64,000 bases of DNA from Medicago truncatula. Taxonomy: Eukaryota > Streptophyta > Magnoliopsida > Fabales > Fabaceae. The notes under the pieces were generated by a model, which did not search any database, was not told where the DNA came from, and worked only from the letters and a program-made list of their open reading frames with translations. Each line of letters starts with the position of its first letter. Position 1 is the stretch's first letter. Shown here piece after piece: positions 11,191 to 21,723 of this stretch. Where the stretch lies: positions 52,663,762 through 52,727,761 of the forward strand of contig NC_053042.1 of assembly GCF_003473485.1 (NCBI RefSeq). Direction: 5' to 3'. The position numbers were made by a program, and so were the translations under genes.

Positions 11191-12807
11191 TAAAATATCA
11201 CAAATCTGTCTGTTATAACAGTGACAGTGAGGTACTGGTTTAACAATTTGCTACTGGTTTTTTGAATTATAACAGTGACAGTGAGATTATGCATGTGTTT
11301 TGAAATATCACAAATTATGTTCAAGTACTTTTATCTTGTATTATGCATCTTGTCTGTTGCACAAATTTGAGAGAATGCAACATTTTTGTTTTGACAGACT
11401 TGTAATGTTTTATCAAGAATCATGTGACAGGTTTTTGTTTTGGCGGATCCTTGTGTGGATTATCGTTATTATTGTACAGTGGCTGCGCCTTGTTCTAGTG
11501 GAGGAAGCTCTTTCTAAGCTTCTGTTATTGGTGTGTGGCTGCTGGTGTGTGTCACTACAGTTTAGATTACCTAGTATTACACATATTATCTTAAGTTGTT
11601 GGTTAGTTAGAAGGTCGTTATTAGTTGATCATGATTAGTTGAGTTCTCAAAAACTGTTAATAGATACTTGTGTATATAAAGGTGCTGATAGAAGAATAAT
11701 CATAATTTCATGTCATCCACATCATGTAGATTGTAGAGAAACTTTTCAAGTTCTACTTTCATTCCTCCTCCAACTCTAATAAATGGGAGTAGTTACCTGC
11801 ATACTTGGTCCAGATTAATTGAAAGGCATTAATCATCATGAGATATTATTACATTATTACAAAATAGAACATCCTCGTAAAAGAAGAGCTATAGCTATCA
11901 TTACATAACAACTTACAAGTTTAAACAGAAACCATAAAGTATAAATAATTCAGTTCATTATTTCACATACAAATGTGCCTTCATTAGTCTTGCATCATAT
12001 CTTTCCAAAATCGATCAACAAGTGGTGCAATGTCTTATCAATGAATTTACAAATACAATGGTCTACTGAAAGATTTGAAATTCTTTTCCAGTAAAAAAGT
12101 TTCTCCATATGCTTCCAGTTGCTTACTCTATGTGCTTGTTCTCTTATAAACATATGATTTTGAGAAAAACTAGAAGGCGGTTAATCCCACTGCACTAAGA
12201 GCAGCCAGAAGAGCATAGAAATAATCAAGATGTGCATGATTAAGACCACTGTATTGTTTCAAGAGCAGAATTTTATTATGATCATTTCAAAACAATGAAC
12301 AAATTGTCAAGTTCATCATTCATCTATCAAGGTGTAGGAAAAGAAGAAAGTGTAAAAGCTAAAATCCATCATCTCTGTGAAGTTTCAAAACTACTGCAAT
12401 ATTTCAAAACCATTGCACTATTTATCAAAACTACTGCTATGGAGAAAACTAATTTATCAGAATTCTCAGTGAACGAATTAATGTTGTCATGATTATTTGA
12501 GAATTCTCAGTGACCGAATTAATGTTGTCATGAATATTTAGAAATTGGCAAGGGTAAATGTGGGTAAGAGTGAATCGACTGGTGTGGAAGAGAAGAGCAA
12601 CAAGGTGTTTTAGTATGTGAGGAGGGCGATGAGACGGCGGTGAGACGGGGGAGAGGGGCGGTGATAGGAAGAGGGCGATGATGTGTTTAATAGACGGCGG
12701 TTCCTAGAGGCATGACGGCGAGGGCGACAACATAAGGGAGGCATGGCGGTGAGGGAGATTGAAGAAGATGAACTGTGTGATACGAGAGAAGAGAAACGCG
12801 TGTTTGC

Positions 12808-12975
12808 AGAGAAGAGAAGCGCGTGTTTGCTCTCTCTCTTTTTTTTTAATTAAAAAAACTGATGTTTTTGTTTATTTTTAATCTGAACCATTGAATCCAT
12901 TTTTGCCACATGTCACTCATCCAAGACCCTAAATGGGGTAAATGGAGCTGGTGGTAAATGGAGCATACCTGCGCT
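12808..12975. repeat. Right TIR of the FAR1-type MULE
   Basis: 168 bp, inverted copy of 7947-8112. Just inside, the segment GAAACGCGTGTTTGC at 12793-12807 is a partial extra copy of the inner TIR edge. Confidence 0.92.
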
Positions 12976-12986
12976 CAAGTAAAATG
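12976..12986. repeat. Right TSD of the FAR1-type MULE
   Basis: CAAGTAAAATG, identical to 7936-7946. Confidence 0.93.
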
Positions 12987-14446
12987 AGTGATCATACTAT
13001 CAATTATCAAAGATGATGATATTTGAGTAGAGAAAAATAGAGATATTGGCTTATTCTTTCAAAATTGACGGTTGATAAAATGTCTACATCTACTTGCAAT
13101 GCAAACACTCCATCAAACTCTGTCATATAAAAAAATCATTGAAGTAAAATGAATTTAGCAGTATGTAATCTATCCGAAATAATACTAAAATTTAAAATAT
13201 TTGATATATCTTCACCCTGATTTTGATCAGAAAAATCGTTTAATCTTTTCTGATTCTAAAATAAAAATTAAAAAAATTGTTTATGGAAGGTTTTTGAACA
13301 TTACATCTTTTGAAATATATATACTTGTAAAAAAAAAAAAAAATCTTTTGAAATATACAATCCGAAAAGTAGTAGGACGTGCTAGAACTTGTTAGGGTGG
13401 GAAAAACAACTTTCAACATTTTTTAAGGATAAATATATAAGATTGAGCCATGACATAGCCGTAACTTATGGTTCTGTGAAATTCTTCCCTCCGCCCACCC
13501 CCCCCCCATTTTATTTTGACAAAAAAAATGGAGTTGGAGATGATGAAAAGAGGGTTTTAAACAATTATGTCAACAAGGACATTTTTGGTATTATCATTAA
13601 ATTTTAAATAGATTTAAGTGTAACTAGATATTTATACTTTATAGGGTGTTACTAGAAAAAATCTAAAATAAAATGAAACTCAACACAAAATTGACTAGGC
13701 CTTAGAAATGTTTGATGCCAATTAATTGGTTCTTATGATTTGTCCCCGAACACCACAAAAAAATATTGGTTCTTATGATTTCATGAGTGTATGTTATTAA
13801 CCGTTCTTTTGATTTTCCTTGTTAGCATTTTCCCAAGAAATACAAAACTTACTCTCTTAATAAAGAATAAGCATTGTTGGAAAGAAAAAAAAAATTGTAT
13901 CTGGTTGATATCATTTCATTAATCCCAATCAAATGATCGTGAAGACATGAACATGTGGCAGATTGAAATAAATTTTCATGCTTTCCAACAACAACAACAA
14001 CAAAATAAGATAAATTGCCATGCTGTGAAGTTAGTGAGTGTTGTTAAGATTTTCGTGAATTGAAACTTTTCACGGTACCGCAGCATGACATACGTGAAGC
14101 TTTTTTATATTTATATTTATCCACAAATGTGAATCCTATATTTTCATTGTTTTTGTTATTATTAATTTATTATACTATAGTATATGTACATGCTCAAAGT
14201 CTTACTATCTTAAACTTATCACAATCATCCTTAGTTTTAGTCTTTGTTGTGGGAATTCATAGTAATATTCAGGTAATCATTCTCACAATTTTATTACTTT
14301 AGCTTCCATGGGATGATTATGAATATTGGTGTTATTGCAATCTACTCTGATTGTCTCATATTAAATGTCACATTTTTGTTTTAAAAAAACATCAAATATT
14401 TGTTTGTCTTATATTATTCTTTTCTCTTTTCTTATGACTCAATTGC
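12987..14446. other. Intergenic DNA and probable PILS2 promoter/5' UTR
   Basis: AT-rich, with a C-run at 13499-13507 and (CAA)n at 13988-14003. No separate gene is supported. A likely 3' splice site CAATTGCAG ends at about 14449, so an untranslated first exon of the PILS2-like gene probably lies in this stretch, perhaps near 14040-14300. Its ends cannot be fixed. Confidence 0.5.
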
Positions 14447-14470
14447 AGGAGATTTTGTTATTCTTTGATC

Positions 14471-15853
14471 ATGTTAGAAGATTTGCATGAAAATAATGAT
14501 AAAATTAGGTCTCACAGTGAAGACATTAGAACTGCTCTGCAGCCTTTGTTGAAGTTAATCTGCCTTACACTCATAGGACTCCTTCTTGCAAACCCAAGAA
14601 TGAAATTAATTCCTAAAGCCACATTTAAACTCCTAAGTAAACTTGTATTTGCATTATTTTTACCCTGCCTAATATTTAGTGAACTTGGTTCAAGCATTAC
14701 TCTTGAGAATTTTAAGGAATGGTGGTTCATACCAGTTAATGTGCTTCTTTGTACATTTTTTGGATGTTTACTTGGATTCATAGTGGTTACTATATGTCAC
14801 CCACCTCAAAGGTTTAATAGATTCACAATCATAATGACAGGATTTGGAAACACTGGTAATCTTCTCATTGCTGTAGTTGGATCTGTTTGTCATACTCAAA
14901 ATACTCCTTTTGGAAAGCAATGCAATGCAAGAGGTGTAGCTTATGTTTCTTTATCTCAATGGATTTCTGTAATTCTTGTTTACACTTTTGTTTATCACAT
15001 GCTGGAACCTCCTTTTGAGTATTATGAGATTGTTGAAAATGAAGCTGAAATTAGAGAAGAAACAATACTTAATGATATTAGTAGACCACTTCTTGTAGAA
15101 GCTGAGTGGCCTGGAATTGAAGATAAAGAAACTCAACATTCTAAGACACCCTTTATTGCTAGAATCTTTAAGAGCTTTTCCGGTATTTCCTCGTCCATTA
15201 TTCCTGATCCTGATTTTGATTCATTATCAGGATCAGTAATGGCAGACGAGGAAGAAAGTGGTGAAAATAATCATATGTCTATTAGGTGTTTGGCGGAGCC
15301 TAGAGTTGTTAGGAGGATAAGAATTGTTGCTGAACAAACTCCAATTCATCACATACTTCAACCACCAACAATTGCATCTTTGTTGGCTATTATCATTGGA
15401 ACAGTGCCTCAGTTGAAAACATTTTTCTTTGGAAATGATGCACCAATGTCTTTTATGACAGATAGTTTGGAAATTTTGGCAGGTGCAATGGTGCCTTGTG
15501 TGATGCTTATACTAGGGGGTATGCTAGCTGAAGGACCAAATGAATCAACACTTGGAATTAAAACTACAATTGGGATAATTGTGGCAAGACTTGTGGTGCT
15601 TCCTGTTATAGGAATTGGAGTTGTTGTGTTGGCTGATAAGTTGAATTTTTTGGTTGAAAATGATGCTATGTTTAGGTTTGTGCTTTTGTTGCAATATACA
15701 ACACCAAGTGCTATTTTGTTGGGAGCAATTGCTAGCTTGAGGGGTTATGCAGTCAGTGAAGCTTCAGCAGTTCTATTCTGGCAGCACGTGTTTGCTCTTT
15801 TCTCACTTTCTCTATACATTATAATTTACTTTAGAGTAATTGATTATCTTTAG
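14471..15853 (+). CDS. PILS2: PIN-LIKES auxin transport facilitator, PILS2-like, 460 aa
   Basis: The protein belongs to the membrane transport family of PIN-like auxin carriers (PILS), which sit in the ER membrane and control intracellular auxin. It has two hydrophobic blocks, about residues 23-195 and 285-460, joined by a hydrophilic loop, as in the family. Conserved stretches include FALFLPCLIF, FGNTGNLL, LAEPRVVRRI, LQPPTIASLLA and LLQYTTPSAILLGAIASLRG. Overall sequence and length fit Arabidopsis PILS2 (around 457 aa) best. The first ATG is at 14471; an open frame extends two codons further upstream only through a TTG. The coding region is a single exon, and a probable 5' UTR intron ends just upstream. 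A foldback MITE lies 21 bp past the stop, probably within the 3' UTR. Confidence 0.93.
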   Translation: MLEDLHENNDKIRSHSEDIRTALQPLLKLICLTLIGLLLANPRMKLIPKATFKLLSKLVFALFLPCLIFSELGSSITLENFKEWWFIPVNVLLCTFFGCLLGFIVVTICHPPQRFNRFTIIMTGFGNTGNLLIAVVGSVCHTQNTPFGKQCNARGVAYVSLSQWISVILVYTFVYHMLEPPFEYYEIVENEAEIREETILNDISRPLLVEAEWPGIEDKETQHSKTPFIARIFKSFSGISSSIIPDPDFDSLSGSVMADEEESGENNHMSIRCLAEPRVVRRIRIVAEQTPIHHILQPPTIASLLAIIIGTVPQLKTFFFGNDAPMSFMTDSLEILAGAMVPCVMLILGGMLAEGPNESTLGIKTTIGIIVARLVVLPVIGIGVVVLADKLNFLVENDAMFRFVLLLQYTTPSAILLGAIASLRGYAVSEASAVLFWQHVFALFSLSLYIIIYFRVIDYL

Positions 15854-15874
15854 AGTTACAGCATATTGGGTAGC

Positions 15875-16019
15875 ACTTGGGTGACATAGAGTTGGGTGAC
15901 ATTGGTGACATTGACCAATCACAATGTCACAATGCTTGTGAAAGAGAGAGAAACACAAGCATTGTGGCATTGTGATTGGTCAATGTCACCAATGTCACCC
16001 AACTCTATGTCACCCAAGT
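15875..16019. mobile_element. 145-bp near-perfect foldback MITE at the PILS2 3' end
   Basis: Two arms of about 66 bp (starting ACTTGGGTGACATAGAG and ending with the complement) flank a purine-rich loop GAAAGAGAGAG. Only one mismatch is obvious in the arms, so the insertion is young. No target duplication could be recognised. It lies within the likely PILS2 3' UTR and would form a strong hairpin in the transcript. Confidence 0.8.
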
Positions 16020-16028
16020 ATTTTCCAT

Positions 16029-16037
16029 ATTTTACAC
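16029..16037. repeat. Left TSD of the 16038-18063 MULE
   Basis: ATTTTACAC, repeated exactly at 18064-18072. Confidence 0.92.
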
Positions 16038-16340
16038 GGCTCCATCTCCGGTACATGAGCTTCATGGGTCATGTACCATACATGACTTCCATTTTCAATT
16101 TTTTTTTTGTGCAAAATGAATTTCAGCCTTTGGATACTAGTGAATGGATGAGATGTAAAGGTTATGTGGCCTACAATGTGTGAATATTTAATCATTAATG
16201 CTGAATTTTTTTAATTGCAATGGAATATGGATTAGCTTTAATAAAGGATGTTTTTGGCATTGTCTCAATAAATCTAACAAACCCAGCAACCGTTTGGAAG
16301 AATTTAAATGGAATTTGATTTATTGGTTACAATTGCTAAT
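16038..16340. repeat. Left TIR of the 16038-18063 MULE
   Basis: 303 bp, inverted copy of 17761-18063 with scattered substitutions. Confidence 0.9.
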
Positions 16341-16600
16341 ACATTATAATGGAGTTTGATAATTTTCATCAAACCTCTTTAAAATTAAATTTCATTTTAT
16401 CGTTGTTCATTTACTAGTAAAAGATGCGTTGGTCTTGGTCACGAAATATTTCGATAATTATTTAAAAAAAATGATTGAATAATTGCTAATATTTCAATAA
16501 TTATTTAAAAAACTGATTGAATAATTGCTAATTTTGAGTATTATTGTTATGTGTCTGTTAAATATTTTTCTCTTATATATAAAAATAAATAATTAAATCA

Positions 16601-17250
16601 TGCTAGTTGTGGATTTTATTTGTTTATATATGCGAAAACAAATATATATTATGAGAAAATCGATATGATAAAATATTGAAAACTCATGATTATTTTCAAA
16701 ATATAAACATCAATGTGGTATTTCTATTAAATAAATTTTTATTTATATACAAAACACCGTTCAATGTTTGCATCACATCTGTGCAAATTTTGTTTGTTTA
16801 TATCTGCCGAAAAAAATTATGTACATGTATGAGAAAGTCGATATGATAAAATTGTTGAAACTCGTGACTATTTTCAAATTATCAACATTAATGTAGTGTT
16901 TCTCTTAAATAACTTGTTATTTTATATTTAAAACATTCTTAAATATTTGCATTGCACTAGTTGAGGATTTTATATGTTTACATATGCACAAGAAGTTTTT
17001 ATGTAACAATATGTGATACTCCATACGGTAAAATTTTGAAAACTGATCACTATTTCATAATATCAACATTAATGTAGCGTTCCTCCAAAATATCGTTAAA
17101 TATTTACACTGCAATCCAATCGTTGCAAATGGTATGTGCTCATATCTCCAAAATCAAATTTTAGTTGTACGGATGTGAGAAAGTTGACTTACTTAAATTT
17201 TGAAAATTACTAATTATTAAATATCAATATTAATGTATTGTCATTTCGTG
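16601..17250. repeat. Satellite-like tandem array inside the MULE
   Basis: Four diverged units begin near 16601, 16771, 16951 and 17105. Each carries, in the same order, a GTTTATATATGC-like phrase, a TATGAGAAA..GATATGATAAAAT phrase, TTGAAAACT..ACTATTTTCA, and AACATTAATGTAGTGTT. The period is about 155-175 bp. The divergence suggests that the array is older than the transposon's still-clean TSD would imply. Confidence 0.75.
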
Positions 17251-17636
17251 TAGTAGTCATATTCAACGGTCAGATTTATTATATTTGACACCGTTAGTCG
17301 GCTGGGTCTATTTTGGTCGTCAAATGAATGTCATTTCGTGTGACTGGGTCTCTTAAGGGATAGTTTGTCGGGTTGACACCAACAATATAACAAAAAAAAT
17401 ATAATCTAAATTTTTTTTTTATAACGAAACCAACAACAATCTTTATTATAGAAAAAATTATTTAAGGGTATAACTGGAATAATGAAAAAATAAGTATAAA
17501 CATACTCATATAGTTTGTTACACTTTTTAAATGATAAAGGAAAAAAAAAATCAGATATATATATTCTTATCGTGTTTGTTACATTTGTTTTACTGTTTAA
17601 ATTTATTCTTATCTATTTGCTACATGTGTTATTTGC

Positions 17637-17722
17637 ATTGAAAATTGATGGTATTTTTGAAAAGAAAAATTCAACCCAATTGAAAATTGAGGGTATTTTT
17701 GAAAAGAAAAATTCAACCCAAA
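17637..17722. repeat. 43-bp direct duplication
   Basis: ATTGAAAATTGATGGTATTT and its following GAAAAGAAAAATTCAACCCA occur twice in tandem with one base changed. Confidence 0.85.
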
Positions 17723-17760
17723 AATGTTGAAAGGAGTAGTTTTCTTTATATATAGCATAG

Positions 17761-18063
17761 ATTAGCAATTGTAACCAAGAAATCAAATTCCATTTAAATT
17801 CTTTCAAACGGTTGCTGGGTTTGTTAGATTTATTGAGACAATGCCAAAAACACCCTTTATTAAAACTAATCTATATTCCATTGCAATTTAAAAAATTCAG
17901 CATTAATGATTAAATATTCACACATTGTGGGCCACATAACCTTTACATCTCATCCATTTACTAGCATCCAAAGACTGAAATTTATTTTGCACAAAAAAAA
18001 ATTTGAAAATGGAAGTCATGTATGGTACATGACCCATGAAGCTCATGTACAGGAGATGGAGCC
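17761..18063. repeat. Right TIR of the 16038-18063 MULE
   Basis: 303 bp, inverted copy of 16038-16340. Confidence 0.9.
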
Positions 18064-18072
18064 ATTTTACAC
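18064..18072. repeat. Right TSD of the 16038-18063 MULE
   Basis: ATTTTACAC, identical to 16029-16037. Confidence 0.92.
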
Positions 18073-18621
18073 CTCTAAACATTACATTAACTAGTTTTTC
18101 CATGCCAATGAGGTTTTATCCCCTAAAGTTGGTTCATTATTATAGAACCAATAGTTGTATTCAATATTTTTATTTATCATTAGTAGGATGCTATTATGTG
18201 AATGTATTTAATTTGTATACATACATATTTTGATGATGTAACCTTTTCTATAAATACGTAGAAAAATACATCCAATTATATCTCACTATGAACTAACATA
18301 ATAAAGAGACAAAACGATGTGATTTTATATGCATAAAAGAAACGGTGTGATTTTATAAACGCACATTTAAAAATAATTTACAGTATTAATATTGCATAGC
18401 AGTCAATTTATACACACAATAAAATTTTAATCTGATCCTTAAATTATCATTCTCTCCTATTTCGACTTTTAAACAATACAAATGTAATAAATTGTCCCTA
18501 AACTATTTTCAATTAATCAACTAAAAAGGTAGTTCTTTTTTTTTAAACAAGAGAGGAAAACTTTTATCAGAAGAATTTACCAATATACAATTGGTGTTGG
18601 ATGAATCATCCTCAATACTGA
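18073..18621. other. Intergenic DNA, no gene seen
   Basis: AT-rich spacer between two MULEs; no supported feature. Confidence 0.5.
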
Positions 18622-18630
18622 TCTAATGTT
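18622..18630. repeat. Left TSD of the PMD-carrying element 1
   Basis: TCTAATGTT, repeated exactly at 22850-22858. Confidence 0.93.
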
Positions 18631-18697
18631 GAATGCTGCTCTTCACCCAGCACTTTTCGCTCGCGTCCTGCAGCATTGTATTTTGTGCGCCACTTAA

Positions 18698-18739
18698 GTA
18701 GTGCAGCGTGAGTTAACTCACGCAGCAATTACTTAAGTC
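18698..18739. repeat. Subterminal palindromes, left side of element 1
   Basis: GCGTGAGTTAACTCACGC is a perfect 18-bp palindrome at about 18708-18725, flanked by CACTTAAGTAGTG on the left and ACTTAAGTCG on the right. Similar motifs recur near the right end. Confidence 0.85.
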
Positions 18740-20998
18740 GTTTATCAGCAAAACAGAGACAAAGTTCCTCATTTTTTCAACTTCTCCAAACACGAAATTT
18801 TCCCCTCCAAGTGCGATTTTCACCATTCTTGCGCCATTCAAAGCCAATTTCTCCCACAATATCAAGTAAGTGATGATTACCCTACTTCATTGTATTTAAC
18901 TTGTAGAAATTTTAGTTTTTTTTTGAAGAAATATAACATTTTTAGATTTTTATAAATTTTGCTTGCATGTTAATTTTGATGATTGTTAGTGATGAATTAA
19001 CTTAGGAATTGTTAGAAGTTGTTTAGAGTACAATGTGGTAGTTTAGGGTTTACAAATTGTTAGATTACCTAGTTGTTTGAAAATTGCACACTATGTGTTT
19101 GGTAAAATGTCTCTATGGAAATTATTTTGTTTTTTTGGATTGTGAATTATCAAATTAGTTAGCATATGGTTTGTTAATTTTGATTATAATATGTTTGACT
19201 GTAATGTGGTAGTTTACGGATTGAAATGACATTGTTGGAATTTTAGTGTTGTTGAATTGTTGGAAATGACACAATGTGCTTGTGAAAATGTGTCATTGAA
19301 TTTGTGTTATGTTAAATGTTGTGCAAATATGCCTCAGAGGAAAACGTCTCAGAGACCGTCTGAGCCGCCTCAGGATAGGAGTGACAGACATAGGGTAGGG
19401 AGGCCTGCCCCTACTGGTAGTGCACGGAGGGAGAAACAAGCATTACGCCCTCATATGGTTGGTCGAGGGAGAGGTGGGGGAACGAGACTTGCTAGAGTTG
19501 ATGCTGCAGGGGGGTCAACGTCACAGACGGGTCCATCCCAGACGGTGAACCCGACACAGTATCAACAGGATTATCAGGTGTATAAGCAGACGCAGGATCA
19601 GGCCTATCATTTTCAGGAGCCTCATCCTCAGTTGTATTAGTTTGATGCGTATCAGCAGCATCAGTATGAGGATCATCGGGAGCAGCCTAATATTAAGCAG
19701 GAGCAGGCTGATATTGAGGAGCCTCAGCAACAGGATGATATTGAGCAGCCTTAGCAACATGATGGTGGGGCTCGTTTTCAAGGGGTGCCGAGGGTGGTGT
19801 ACGAGGTCGGACCAGACATATATGCAGGGGAGCCTTCTGAGCTGACGCTTTTACCTCACTTTGGTGGACATGTGACATGCAGGGTCTGGGTCGATGCCAA
19901 TGTAAGTATAATTTAATTATTATTTTACTTATTTAATGTTAGAAGTAAAATTTAGGTTAGCATATATTTAATGTTTGATTTACTTATTATTTATTTAACG
20001 ATGTTGTTTGCTGTTTTTTGTTTTTGTATTTCAGTTTTGAAGAAAACATAGGGTGAAATGTATCTTGCACGGGAAGAAGCTGAGCCTTAAAAACTTGACA
20101 TTGCCTATGCCGGGGGAACAAAACGAGTGGTTTTGGTAAGAAGTGAATATGTTTGGTCTTACTCCCCTCCTGACTAGTGGGCGCGAGAACATCTTTCACG
20201 GGTTTGTTTGTGCGATGACAGAGAGATGGCATGAGGAGACCAACAGCTTCCATCTACCGGTTAGGGAGATGACCATCACACTAGATAATGTGGCGTGTCT
20301 CCTGGGCATCCTCGTCACTGGGAGGCTCCTTCCCGATAGAGAGTTAACCCGTGAGGAGGGGCTAGAGATGATGCAGGCGGACCTACTGTTTACAGAGGAG
20401 GCTGCCGCTAAGGAGATGACAAAATAGGGTGTTGCTCACGTCAGTTTTGGTGTACTGAAGAGGCGCTGCGAGGAGCTCTTGAATAGGTGTAACCAGCTGC
20501 TTGTGACTAACACACAGGAGGAGCAAGACGAGCGAGCTGAAGTTAGGCTGACCTGCATTAAGGCATTTCTGTTGCTCTTGCTTGGCTGGACCATTTTTTT
20601 TTCGGGAAGAACAACAAAAACATTAATCTTCTTTGGCTGCATGCTCTGTAAGATATGGACGAGTTGGACAGCTGATCATGGGGTGGGATGGGACTTGCTT
20701 TCCTATATGAGCAACTATCTTTTACTTCCGACTCATCTGTGCCCTCCTGTGGTGGTTACATGACATTGCTTGTGATAATATTTGTTTTTCCTTCTTTTTT
20801 ACTTATTGGATTGTAAATGTTTAGTTGTTTGTATAATTCTTGCGGTGATATAAATATTTGTTTCTTTGTGTTTGCAGGGATGGACTTTGGCGCACTTCTC
20901 GAACATCATTCCGAGGATTGATGATGATGATTACGACCCTGCTGTTTCCCCGCTTGTGAGTCAATGGAAACCTGCAAGAGGCTTTCTAATCCTGGACA

Positions 20999-21006
20999 CT
21001 ACAGAG
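20999..21006. repeat. Left TSD of nested hAT element
   Basis: CTACAGAG, repeated exactly at 21716-21723. Eight bases is the hAT signature. Confidence 0.92.
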
Positions 21007-21715
21007 CAGGGTCGGCCATAGGGCATAGGCCGCGAGTGCGACGGCCTAGGGCCCATGCTGGTAGGAGGCCCAAATTTTTTTTAAGGTAAGGGGGTGTATA
21101 TAGAAATATTTGGATTTTGGGGGGTATATATAGAAAAGTTCTCTTCAAAGACCCAAACTTTGACATGATAAAGGAATGGGCTGACATCTGTTAGTATTTT
21201 TGGCCCTTTTAGTGAGATTTGCTATATATATCCCATGTAACACAATTTTCTATATACACCCTCCTATAAAAAATTTGGTTGTTCTTGATAATATGCTAAA
21301 AATTTATTATCGAAGAAATTGGTGATATTTTTTTGGGCCCTTTGCTCCTAATAATGTGCTTCACTAATATTAAACATATCGACGATATTTATTATCCAAG
21401 AAATTGGGATAATTTTCGTAACAGCAAATTCTATTTTAGTTGAAAATAGAGTGCTAAAATTTCAGTCTACTTCACATGTGCTACTTTTCTCTACTTTTAT
21501 GGTATTTTTATTTTGTTTTGGTGTATATAGAATATTTAATTTATTTTCAAATGTTGTCTTAAAAAAACATTTATTTTGTTAGAGAAAAGCAAAATAAAAA
21601 ATCGAAATGAAAAGCAAAAAAACACAACAATGAGCTAAAAAAATTATGATGCATTATGTAAGGGCCCTTTTTTCATATTATGCCTAAGGCCCGTAAAACT
21701 CTAGGAACGGGCCTG
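21007..21715. mobile_element. Nested non-autonomous hAT element, 709 bp
   Basis: It starts CAGGGTCGGCC and ends GGAACGGGCCTG, with the CAGG..CCTG termini and 8-bp TSD typical of hAT. It interrupts exon 3 of the PMD pseudogene; removing it together with one TSD copy rejoins the reading frame ...LDTTE|LP.. The interior is AT-rich and has no intact gene. It inserted after element 1 was in place. Confidence 0.9.
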
Positions 21716-21723
21716 CTACAGAG
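21716..21723. repeat. Right TSD of nested hAT element
   Basis: CTACAGAG, identical to 20999-21006. Confidence 0.92.

Larger units (their letters stand above)
7947..12975 (+). mobile_element. Complete FAR1-type Mutator-like transposon, 5029 bp
   Basis: The element starts AGCGCAGGTATGCTCC and ends with the exact complement. The terminal inverted repeats (7947-8112 and 12808-12975) differ only by a base or two plus length changes in a purine/A tract, and an 11-bp duplication flanks them. Inside is one long open frame for a FAR1/MULE transposase. TIR similarity, a perfect TSD and an unbroken transposase all point to a recent insertion that may still be autonomous. Beyond the transposase stop, 11058-12807 holds no second gene that I can support. 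It does have a 40-bp tandem repeat (11083-11190), a two-copy ~41-bp repeat (about 12459-12533) and a GC-rich purine segment (12590-12760). Confidence 0.93.
16038..18063. mobile_element. Non-autonomous MULE with 303-bp TIRs, 2026 bp
   Basis: Long inverted repeats (16038-16340 and 17761-18063) start GGCTCCATCTCC and are more than 90% alike by eye. The 9-bp TSD is perfect. The core codes for nothing: it holds a two-copy AT-rich repeat (ATTGAATAATTGCTAAT, about 16450-16540), four diverged units of roughly 155-175 bp (16601-17250) and a 43-bp duplication (17637-17722). The short open frames in the TIRs are mirror images of each other and are not genes. Confidence 0.92.

Noticed and set aside
16010..18103. 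Paired ~61-aa open frames at both ends of the 16038-18063 element
   Set aside because: They are inverted copies of each other created by the TIRs; no conservation beyond the repeat itself.
19521..19781. Minus-strand frame of Leu/Ile repeats
   Set aside because: It is the complement of the Gln-rich linker of the PMD gene (CAG/GAT repeats read backwards).
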